From Basidiobolus heterosporus B8920 (Eukaryota; Basidiobolomycota; Basidiobolomycetes; Basidiobolales; Basidiobolaceae): a DNA stretch of 47,427 bases. A model generated the notes under the pieces. That model worked only from the letters and a program-made list of their open reading frames with translations. It did not search any database and was not told the DNA's origin. Positions 29,090 through 36,789 of the stretch are shown in pieces. The position numbers and the translations under genes are program-made. Position 1 is the first letter of the stretch. Every line of letters starts with the position of its first letter. Where the stretch lies: positions 1 through 47,427 of the forward strand of contig JNET01035437.1 of assembly GCA_000697455.1 (NCBI GenBank), read 5' to 3'.

Positions 29090-29641
29090 CTAATACTTCT
29101 TATAATCTGAACCACGACCATGGCCGTTGCCATCATATTCATCGTATCCATCACCATCACCACCGCGACCACCATATTTCCCTTTTCCGTGATAGTCGCG
29201 ATCACCATCACCGTCCCCATCATAATCATCACCCCCACGACCGTGCTTTTTTCCATGACCACCACCGTTACCATCGTACTCGTCATCGTCATAGTCATCG
29301 CCATGACCACCGCCATGCTTCTTTCCCTTTCCACCACCACCGTGGTAATCATCACCGTCACCGTTCCCGTCATAGCCGTCATCATCATCATAGTCATCCC
29401 CATGGCCACCACCGCCTCCACCATACTTCTTTCCTCTTTTTCCATGACCGTCACCATCATACTCATCATAATCCTTATCACCACTTCCACCACCGCCGTT
29501 GTACTTTCTGGCACCTCCGCCATGGCCACCGTCATAGTCTACACCTTTATAGCTAGGATCGTAAGAGCGTTCGAACACTGTGGCATTGATGGCCAAGACA
29601 GCGGAGAGAGCAACAAGAAGCTGAGCACCAGAATATTTCAT
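29090..29641 (-). CDS. array copy C14, near twin of C13, 183 aa
   Basis: Signal MKYSGAQLLVALSAVLAINA. The mature protein is nearly the same as C13, and so is the 3' flank to beyond the AATAAA block. Above the start codon the two differ completely: C14 has a third promoter class (GCATCAATGAGTGG and TTATATA) resembling that of C16. The switch lies at or just inside the signal peptide (MKYS here, MKYT in C13). TATA-like core 48 nt upstream. Confidence 0.93.
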   Translation of the reverse strand: MKYSGAQLLVALSAVLAINATVFERSYDPSYKGVDYDGGHGGGARKYNGGGGSGDKDYDEYDGDGHGKRGKKYGGGGGGHGDDYDDDDGYDGNGDGDDYHGGGGKGKKHGGGHGDDYDDDEYDGNGGGHGKKHGRGGDDYDGDGDGDRDYHGKGKYGGRGGDGDGYDEYDGNGHGRGSDYKKY

Positions 29642-30173
29642 ACTTGAATTAAAATTCGAATGTTGAATAGGCATCAATGAGTGGAGACTTATATACTGTG
29701 AAAATGCAGATCTATTTCTGAAAAAACATGTGAACAGGATGCATGTCAATGCAGCCCTGATGTTGATCCGAGAAATGTATTTCTTGTGAGCATACAGAGC
29801 GACCGCAATTAATCTTGCACTTCAATGCAGATTTCTTTACTTACCCCCTTTCGGGACAGCTGCGAAATGAAGGATATCCCAAGTTCTCCCAATCGGTAAT
29901 ATGTAAGTTTCAAATATATGGACTGAGGTAATAAGTTAAAGGATCGGGACACCCAGTACGAAGTTCGTTTTTCGTAGATGTTTATGCGACCTAAATCGAA
30001 CCATAGTACTGACCATACTCGTACGTACTGACAACCATTTCTATTTACTACTTGCGTTAACTCATCCTTTTTGTGCGTAATAAAGCATCATTCAAATATA
30101 TTTATGGTAACTGCAGTTTATTGGGTATTCTAAAATGATTCTAATTCTTGCAGCAGTAGAGTATTCGCTATTT
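29642..30173. other. array spacer C14-C15
   Basis: C14 promoter and about 400 bp of sequence unlike other spacers, then the C15 3' block at 30117. No gene seen. Confidence 0.6.
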
Positions 30174-30731
30174 TTAATACTTCTTGTAGTCTGAACCACG
30201 ACCATGGCCGTTGCCATCGTATTCATTGTATCCATCACCATCACCACCTCCTCCACGACCACCATATTTCCCTTTTCCGTGATAGTCGCGATCACCATCA
30301 CCGTCCCCATCATAATCACCATCCCCACGACCGTACTTTTTTCCATGACCGCCACCATTACCATCGTACTCATCATCGTCGTAGTCATCTCCGTTACCCC
30401 CACCACCGCCACCATACCTCTTTCCTCTTCCTCCTCCACGATGATAATCGTCACCATCACCGTGTCCGTCATAGTCATCATCATAGTCATCGCCGTGGCC
30501 ACCACCGCCACCACCATACTTCTTTCCTCTTCTTCCATGGCCATCGCCATCGTATTCGTCATAATCGTCACCGCCACCACCACCACCACCATACTTTCGA
30601 GCGCCACCTCCATGGCCACCATCATAGTCTACACCTTTATAACCAGGATCGTAAGAGCGTTCGAACACTGTGGCATTGATGGCCAAGATAGCGGAGAGAG
30701 CTATAAGAAGTTGAGCACCAGTATATTTCAT
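30174..30731 (-). CDS. array copy C15, secreted Gly/Asp/Tyr-rich protein, 185 aa
   Basis: Signal MKYTGAQLLIALSAILAINA. ARKYGGGGGGGDDYDEYDG starts the body, and the Asn after ARKY in most copies is gone (also in C16 and C17). The second junction is GKRYGG (Lys-Arg), followed by GGGNGDD. YDGHGDGDDYH variant. The RDYHGKGKYGGRGG module is present, and the tail is GHGRGSDYKKY. It has a second-class promoter although both neighbours carry the third class. Confidence 0.93.
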   Translation of the reverse strand: MKYTGAQLLIALSAILAINATVFERSYDPGYKGVDYDGGHGGGARKYGGGGGGGDDYDEYDGDGHGRRGKKYGGGGGGHGDDYDDDYDGHGDGDDYHRGGGRGKRYGGGGGGNGDDYDDDEYDGNGGGHGKKYGRGDGDYDGDGDGDRDYHGKGKYGGRGGGGDGDGYNEYDGNGHGRGSDYKKY

Positions 30732-31599
30732 TTTTCGATTGCTATTAGAATGACTGGAAATAGTCCACAGCGATGAGTATTTATAATAGCAATGCAAGCG
30801 AATGCATGCACTCACCAGTGTGGTAATCGGCTTTATGCACGTGTGTAAACAAGTTGTGAGTGTTTATGTTTGTGCTATTCTTTTGAGAATCTTATAACAT
30901 ACTGCACACCATTCTGTAACTTGCCTGTGGTATCTCTACTGTAAACAGACGAATGCATTAATAGTTTCAGTTGTTGCTATACGGATGTACACTAAGCAAT
31001 AGCTGTTGAGCCTGGTGCTTAGTAGAAGTAAGTTTGTGCATCTTAATTGTCTGGCAATGTGCTGACTAAAGCGATATTGGACTTCATATTAACCACCCTA
31101 TACATTACCCAAGCCATTTGAACTGTTACCATCGTACTCATCATGCCATCACTAAAACCCCCATAACCGCTGTCATACTTTCCTCTTCCTCCCCTCGTTG
31201 GTGGTCATCCTCACCACTATGCTCATCGAAATCATTATCGTAATTGTCGCCAAGGCAAGCACCATGACTGCTGTCATAGTGTACACCTTTATGGCTAGGC
31301 TCATACAGGTGTTGAATTTTAACAGTTGGTTGAGAGATCCACTCTGTTATTTGATATAGATGAATCAACCTTATAAAGACAAATCTATGCTATTTTTTTT
31401 TCGCTTCTTGACACCTTTGCAAGGAGTCAGTTGAAGATGTATAAGCCTTCAAGCTAGCCTTAGCTAGTTGTTGGGAATAATCGTTCCTTCCCCATTGCTT
31501 TTAATTTGCAGAAAATCCAAGAAGAACATACGGAAATTGCGGTTTATTGGGTATTCTAGAGTGATTCTAATTCGTGCGCTAATGAACTGTTCACAATCT
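30732..31599. other. array spacer C15-C16 with a relic
   Basis: C15 promoter, first spacer type (30950-31060), class R relic at 31125-31335 and C16 3' block at 31543. Confidence 0.6.
31125..31335 (-). pseudogene. array relic class R, copy 4 (3' of C16)
   Basis: 475 bp left of the C16 stop. It has a readable minus frame of about 75 codons starting MIHLYQITEWISQ, then a short EPSHKGVHYD segment recalling the family DPGYKGVDYD. The body has lost almost all Gly/Lys modules. No signal peptide or TATA at the family distance. Confidence 0.65.
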
Positions 31600-32133
31600 C
31601 TAATACTTCTTGTAATCTGAACCACGACCATGGCCGTTGCCATCGTATTCATTGTATCCATCACCATCACCACCGCCTCCGCGACCTCTATATTTCCCTT
31701 TTCCATGATAGTCGCGATCACCATCACCATCGCCGTCGTAATCATCACCACCACCACCCCCACGACCGTACTTCTTTCCATGACCACCACTATTATCATC
31801 GTACTCATCATCGTCGTAGTCATCGCCATGCTTTTTTCCCCTTCCACCTCCGCGGTGGTAATCGTCGCCATCACCGTGTCCGTCATAGTCATCATCATAG
31901 TCATCACCGTGGCCACCATACTTCTTTCCTCTTCTTCCATGGCCATCGCCATCGTATTCGTCATAATCGTCACCGCCACCACCACCTCCTCCATACTTTC
32001 GAGCGCCACCTCCATGGCCACCATCATAGTCTACACCTTTATAACTAGGATCATACGAGCGTTCAAATACAGTGGCGTTGATAGCTAAGACAGCAGAGAG
32101 AGCTACAAGAAGCTGAGCACCAGAGTATTTCAT
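31600..32133 (-). CDS. array copy C16, secreted Gly/Asp/Tyr-rich protein, 177 aa
   Basis: Signal MKYSGAQLLVALSAVLAINA. Two Gly runs are contracted: GRRGKKYGGHGDDYDD and GRGKKHGDDYDDDEYDD. NSGGHGKKY replaces NGGGHGKKY. After this GRGGGGGDDYDG, GDRDYHGKGKYRG and tail GHGRGSDYKKY are as in C15. Third promoter class (GTCAATGAGTC) with a TATA-like core 46 nt upstream. C15 and C16 share most of the first two modules. Confidence 0.92.
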   Translation of the reverse strand: MKYSGAQLLVALSAVLAINATVFERSYDPSYKGVDYDGGHGGGARKYGGGGGGGDDYDEYDGDGHGRRGKKYGGHGDDYDDDYDGHGDGDDYHRGGGRGKKHGDDYDDDEYDDNSGGHGKKYGRGGGGGDDYDGDGDGDRDYHGKGKYRGRGGGGDGDGYNEYDGNGHGRGSDYKKY

Positions 32134-32824
32134 ATTGAAGAGCTATTGGAATGGTGAATAGATGTCAATGAGTCAAACATTTATACTCTACATACATGTG
32201 GATCAATGCAGTGGTCATTAAGCACCAGCTAATGCTAATACTTCCTTTACACTCCCCCTTTAACAAAGCTATCTCTCGAACCAATAAATTTCCGTATCAT
32301 GCCAATGCATTTCTAAAGGGGTGGAAACACATGGTACGTTCATTTGGTGATCTCTGCACCATGTTGATCTAATTAACCCTAGCCACACTTAATGCACATG
32401 TACACATATTGTTTGCTTGATGTTCAACCTATATACGCGTAGTGGGTGTGATCGTGCTATTCAAGAGATAGATCGGGATGTCACTTGCTATCATATTGAA
32501 GTGATGCTTATGCTCTTCGCAGTCTTCTAGTCATTCTCATCTTGAGTGAAGACTCTGCGGAAAAAGAAATCAGTAATACTCTTATAGTCCGTTCTTTTGT
32601 TTCCTTTCGTGATTAAACAAAAAGACTGGATTTTCATGTCTGGTTGTCAGTAAAAAAATGGTTCTCAGATAAAATGGGGTTTCAACCAGAATACGTATTG
32701 TAGTTATTCATTGGACACCGTAGAGGTAGACGATAATATTTGTATTTTTATCGTAACTAGTGCTTCTAGTGTTCAGATAATTCTACTTGTTATTACTATA
32801 TAAAATCCTCAACCAGATGTATAG

Positions 32825-32905
32825 CACAGTTATTTATTGGGTATCGTGAAATGATTTTAATCCTAATACAAAAGAGAAAAACTCTATTTCTAATACTTAA
32901 AGAAT
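32825..32905 (-). pseudogene. array relic: 3' block only (a)
   Basis: TTATTTATTGGGTATCG followed by a decayed stop-proximal segment (CTATTTCTAATACTT). Only the 3' UTR and the last codons of a former copy remain. Confidence 0.6.
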
Positions 32906-33049
32906 ATGTCTATTGACAGTGCTAGGTTAAGAATTCTACTGGCACAAGGGGTTTGTGCTATTTAATATAAACCGAGTAAAGGTTAAAAGATACCAATGTT
33001 AGAATGTACTTACACAAGTATTGACGTTAAAACCTCATCAATAATAATA

Positions 33050-33140
33050 ATAACTGTGACTAATTAGGTATTATGGAATGTTTTTGGGTTATATACTATC
33101 AGAGTGGGCTCTGTACCTAATATTTGTAGTCTGGACTTAA
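33050..33140 (-). pseudogene. array relic: 3' block only (b)
   Basis: A weaker 3' block (GTGACTAATTAGGTATTATG) and end-of-gene word (CCTAATATTTGTAGTCTGG). Older than relic (a), judging from its decay. Confidence 0.5.
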
Positions 33141-33214
33141 TTTCTCGAATAGTTTTCGGAGGTAGATATACCTGTCTAATAGTATTCAACTTGCAATAAT
33201 TTTAACAAGATACA

Positions 33215-33353
33215 ATGTGATTTATTGGGTATACTTGAATAATTCTGATTCGCACATTGAGAGAATGATCTCTAACACTCTTTGTGACCATGGTAATCAT
33301 CATTATAATCGCCGTATTCATGTCCGCCTCCTCCACGACCACCATACTTTCTT
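33215..33353 (-). pseudogene. array relic: 3' block and last module
   Basis: An AATAAA block followed by about 80 bp of coding sequence for a GGHEYGDY-type end. It is cut off inside the GRKYGG repeat at 33353, where the segment shared with 13021 begins. Confidence 0.65.
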
Positions 33354-33712
33354 CGAAAAACTACGCATGGATCTACTCAAGATGATCCCTAAGCAGGGAA
33401 GTCGTCTGCCATTCTGGCTCATCATATGGTAACATCAGCGCTTATTGACGGATTGGCCAACATCAATTGATCACCAAAAGGGGCGCGACTCATGCGAGTA
33501 TTTGAACCAACTTTTCTCCTTATCTAGCACTAAAACATCTATTGAGATACTGAAGTTATACCACTATTTTGATGAATATGCACTGGAGGTAACTAACGCT
33601 GTCAATTAGTTTTCAACTATAGAGGCTTAAACAAGAAATGTAAAGTAATTGCAGTTTATTGGGTATTCTAGGATATATCCACCTCTGACATCAAAGGAGC
33701 AGGATCTTTGTC
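33354..33712. repeat. long-range duplicate of 13021-13379
   Basis: Ungapped match to 13021-13379 with about 15 differences. Its left end is a sharp junction inside a relic, and its right end coincides with the C17 stop codon. Confidence 0.85.
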
Positions 33713-34233
33713 TAATACCTCTTGTGATTCGATCCATGACCATTTCCATCATAGTCATCATATCCTTCACCATTACCACCACCACGACCACCATATTTAC
33801 CCTTTCCATGATAGTCGCGATCACCATTACCATTGCCGTCGTAATCATCACCACCACCACCCCCACGACCATACTTCTTTCCATGACCACCACCATTACC
33901 ATCGTACTCATCATCGTCGTAGTCATCGCCATGACCCCCTCCACCACCATACTTCTTTCCTCTTCCTCCTCCACGATGGTAATCGTCACCATCACCATGT
34001 CCGTCATAGTCATCGCCGTGGTCACCACCACCATACTTCTTTCCTCTTCTTCCATGGCCATCGCCATCGTATTCGTCGTAATCATCACTACCGTACTTTC
34101 GAGCACCACCTCCATGGCTACCATCATAGTCTACACCCTTGTAGCTAGGATCATAGGACCTCTCGAGGATAGTGGCATTTATGGCCAAGACAGCAGAAAG
34201 AACGATAAGAAGCTGAGCACCAGAATACTTCAT
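33712..34233 (-). CDS. array copy C17, secreted Gly/Asp/Tyr-rich protein, 173 aa
   Basis: Signal MKYSGAQLLIVLSAVLAINA, then TILERSYDPSYKG (Ile-Leu for Val-Phe, also Leu in C18 and C19). The first Gly run is lost (ARKYGSDDYDEYDG), and the second acidic block is short (GDHGDDYDGHGDGDDYH). The tail is GSNHKRY in place of GSNYKKY, so the final Tyr-Lys-Lys-Tyr is broken. Its 3' flank is the recently copied segment; the coding end is not C2-like. Confidence 0.92.
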   Translation of the reverse strand: MKYSGAQLLIVLSAVLAINATILERSYDPSYKGVDYDGSHGGGARKYGSDDYDEYDGDGHGRRGKKYGGGDHGDDYDGHGDGDDYHRGGGRGKKYGGGGGHGDDYDDDEYDGNGGGHGKKYGRGGGGGDDYDGNGNGDRDYHGKGKYGGRGGGNGEGYDDYDGNGHGSNHKRY

Positions 34234-35269
34234 ATTGAATTGACAATTGGAATGGTCAAACTAGTCTTCCACTCGAGGTATTTATACTGGTAACCTACTG
34301 CAAGCTCATGCATTCCTCAGGTTGGTGATCAGCATCAAGCGATCATGTCAGGTGTTCCCCTATTATTAGGCCCAGAGAGCAGAGCAATTAAGCTTTGCCT
34401 TCGAAATTTTATAAGCTGCATTATTATGTGGGTAACTATTCAAGGCCTTGAACCTATATCTGCACTCTACCTTATACAAAACAATTAATCCCACAGCATA
34501 GAAACTATAGTGGCATTGGCCAGGTAGATTTTGGGTATGGTTATTCATGTCAAATGCCCTTAGTATGAAATATCTGGCAATATGTAACACCATTGCTTCA
34601 TTGGGTATCTTGAAGTGTTTCTAAGTTGTGAACCGGAATATTTCATATCGGAATAGTAATTGGAGTGAGTAAATTAACACTGTGGGAGGGGTATTTAACG
34701 TCACAATGAAATGGAGATCAATATTACGACGACTACTGCAAATGATCAAATACCTCAGCATATTTTTTCATTTGCATTATTGTTGTGAATATATTGGTAT
34801 AAGATTGCGGAGTAGACATTTGGCACACTTAGCCTACCATACTTTCAACAAAATGCAGATGGCATCATGTGATATACAAGTGTCAAATCCCACGTTCAGT
34901 AAGCAGTCACATGCATATGATGATTTGGATTAATTTAATCTTGGTGTCAACTTGATTAGCGTGGCATATCATATTTATTCAAGGATTACTTGCAGTATTC
35001 TAGCTTTATTTACAAGGTGCGTTACGATAAAACACTTATACATCTTTACACTTAGTACTGTACAGGTATTCAAATTAAACTTGGATTCTGCTTCATATTA
35101 TAAATCTCATTATGAAAGTTCTATGTATTTATTGAGCTACTTTAAACATGGTAAGGAATTAAATAGCAGTTGTAGCTTGTTGGGTATTGGTCCTCGTAAA
35201 AGCATAAAATATATAATAACTATAGTTTATTGGGTATACATTCTCACATTAAGGGACTAAGCGCAGTCT
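34234..35269. other. array spacer C17-C18 with a deletion relic
   Basis: C17 promoter, relic at 34597-34690, then about 470 bp of AT-rich sequence without a gene, an orphan 3' block word at 35175 and the C18 3' block at 35226. Plus-strand frames of 83 and 102 codons lack any support. Confidence 0.5.
34597..34690 (-). pseudogene. array relic: start and promoter fused to the 3' UTR
   Basis: The minus strand has a family promoter remnant, then ATG AAA TAT TCC GGT TCA CAA CTT (MKYSGSQL). It passes at once into the family 3' UTR (AGATACCCAATGAAG, a decayed AATAAA block). The whole body has been deleted, leaving a frame of about 28 codons. It is an internal deletion product of one gene. Confidence 0.7.
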
Positions 35270-35722
35270 CTAATACTTTTGGTAGTCTGACCCATGGCCA
35301 TATCACTCACCATCGTAATCTTCATACCCATTACTATCACTTCCATGGCCGCCATACTTTCCATTTTTGTGATAGTCACGATTGTTATCACCATCGTAAT
35401 TGTCGTTACCACCACCACGAGCGTACTTGCTTCCATGGCCTTTATCAATATCATCATCATCACCACGGCGTCCACCACTATACTTCTTTCCCCTTCCTCA
35501 TACACGATGGTAATTGCCATTATCACCGTGCCCGTCATAATCATTATCATAATCATCCCCATTGCCTCCACCACCACCACTGTACCTTCTGGCACTGCCA
35601 CCGTGACCATCATCATAGTCTACACCTTTGTATTCAGGGTTGCAGGATCGCTCGAGGACAGTGGCATTGATGGTCAATATAGCAGAAAGAGCGATAAGAA
35701 GCTGAGCAGCAGAATATCTCAT
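35270..35722 (-). pseudogene. array copy C18, interrupted by two nonsense codons
   Basis: Signal MRYSAAQLLIALSAILTINA and mature start TVLERSCNPEYKGVDYD look normal. The frame meets TGA at 35498-35500, where other copies have a Gly codon in HRGGGRGKKY, and a second TGA at 35303-35305 near the C-terminus. No frameshift is needed to read the remaining modules down to the final TAG at 35270. The translated product would be 74 residues ending NYHRV. Promoter and AATAAA block remain, so it may still be transcribed. Confidence 0.85.
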
Positions 35723-36255
35723 ATTGGAATAGTAATTGGAATGAGCAAACTAAGTCTATAATTCGAGATATTTATAATGACAAAAAACGGCAGCCTCATG
35801 TACTCCTCAGTCGCATTTCCCAACGTAGTGATCAACGTATTATTATATTATGACTAGCCTTCTGAGGCTCTAGCTATCAGTCGAATATTACCACACGACC
35901 TATTTGTTTGGTTAATGGGAATAGACTCGCATGCTTGTTGCTCTGTACGGCGATACATTCAGAATGCCCTTTAGTGGGGGCATGTTATTCGGATAACAAT
36001 TTGAACATTTCTTACTATTATTTCAATATATATAGGGTTGACTGAAATCAACATATCAAAGAAGCCATCAAGTCTAGCACATAAACTTGTTTGACATACG
36101 TCACTCTGTGATATTGAAACTGTAGTATCATTTGCTATATGTATCACTAACCCCATTGATTTGGTTCGAACTTGAAAGATGGAATAAGCCGATAATTTCG
36201 ATAGGAATTTCATGGTGGCTGTGATTTATTGGGTATTCTGAAAGAATTCTAATTA
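35723..36255. other. array spacer C18-C19
   Basis: C18 promoter (TATTTATA at 35769) and AT-rich sequence; C19 3' block at 36225, only 26 nt from its stop. No gene. Confidence 0.6.
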
Positions 36256-36747
36256 TTATACTATGAAAGAGCTCTTTAGATAATATTTGTTGTGGCCGTG
36301 GCCATCACCACCCCCATACTTTCCCTTTTTGTGATAGTCGCGGTCACCGTCACCGTCATATTGCTCACCACCACGGTCATACTTCTTTCCATGGCATTCA
36401 CTATCATAGTCATTCTTATCATATTCATCACCGTCACCACCATACTTCTTGCCCTTTCCTCCTCCATGACGGTAGTCATCACCATGCCCGTCATAATCAT
36501 TATCATTATCATCTCCATGAGCTCCACCACTACCATACCTTTTTCCTCCTCTTCCGTGGCCATCACTCTCATAATCATCATAGTCATCACCATCACCACT
36601 ACCACCGTACCTTCTGGCACTGCCAACGTGATTACCATCATAGTCTACGCCTTCATATTCAGGGCCGTAGGATCGCTCGAGAACAGTGGCATTGATGGCC
36701 AATATAGCAGAAAAAACGATTAGAAGCTGAGCACCAAAGTATCTCAT
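36256..36747 (-). CDS. array copy C19, rightmost and most diverged, 163 aa
   Basis: Signal MRYFGAQLLIVFSAILAINA, then TVLERSYGPEYEG. The body keeps the family plan (ARRYGGSG, GRGGKRYGSGG, GKGKKYGGDGDEYD, GDRDYHKKGKYGGGDG) but with weaker repeats and one Cys (SECHGKKY). The tail is NKYYLKSSFIV instead of YKKY, extended by eight residues into what is 3' UTR in other copies. TATA 34 nt upstream and AATAAA 26 nt downstream both deviate. It may be an old, decaying or functionally distinct member. Confidence 0.85.
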   Translation of the reverse strand: MRYFGAQLLIVFSAILAINATVLERSYGPEYEGVDYDGNHVGSARRYGGSGDGDDYDDYESDGHGRGGKRYGSGGAHGDDNDNDYDGHGDDYRHGGGKGKKYGGDGDEYDKNDYDSECHGKKYDRGGEQYDGDGDRDYHKKGKYGGGDGHGHNKYYLKSSFIV

Positions 36748-36789
36748 ATCGAAATGATTAAGTGATTCTATTACCATTGGTATTTATAA

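Larger units (their letters stand above)
32134..33711. other. array gap C16-C17 with three 3'-end relics
   Basis: The widest gap in the array. 32134-32820 holds the C16 promoter and unrelated AT-rich sequence. Then come three relics of gene ends (32825-32905, 33050-33140 and 33215-33353) and the segment 33354-33712 shared with 13021-13379. No gene. Confidence 0.6.

Noticed and set aside
12215-30776. Long plus-strand frames opposite every array gene: His-rich (HHHH, RHTHHS words) and Thr/Ile/Val-rich, some over 180 codons and similar between copies.
   Set aside because: They follow from the GGN/GAY/TAY triplet repeats of the real genes: the antisense of such codons contains no stops in any frame. 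They lack promoters, start at arbitrary codons and track minus-strand changes.
12119-35616. Minus-strand second frame rich in Met, Val and Thr that runs through the stop region and ends after LEYPIN in many copies, suggesting a frameshift product.
   Set aside because: LEYPIN is just the other-frame reading of the conserved AATAAA block. The Met/Val/Thr pattern is the +1 reading of GGN/GAY codons. No slippery site or frame-specific conservation is visible.
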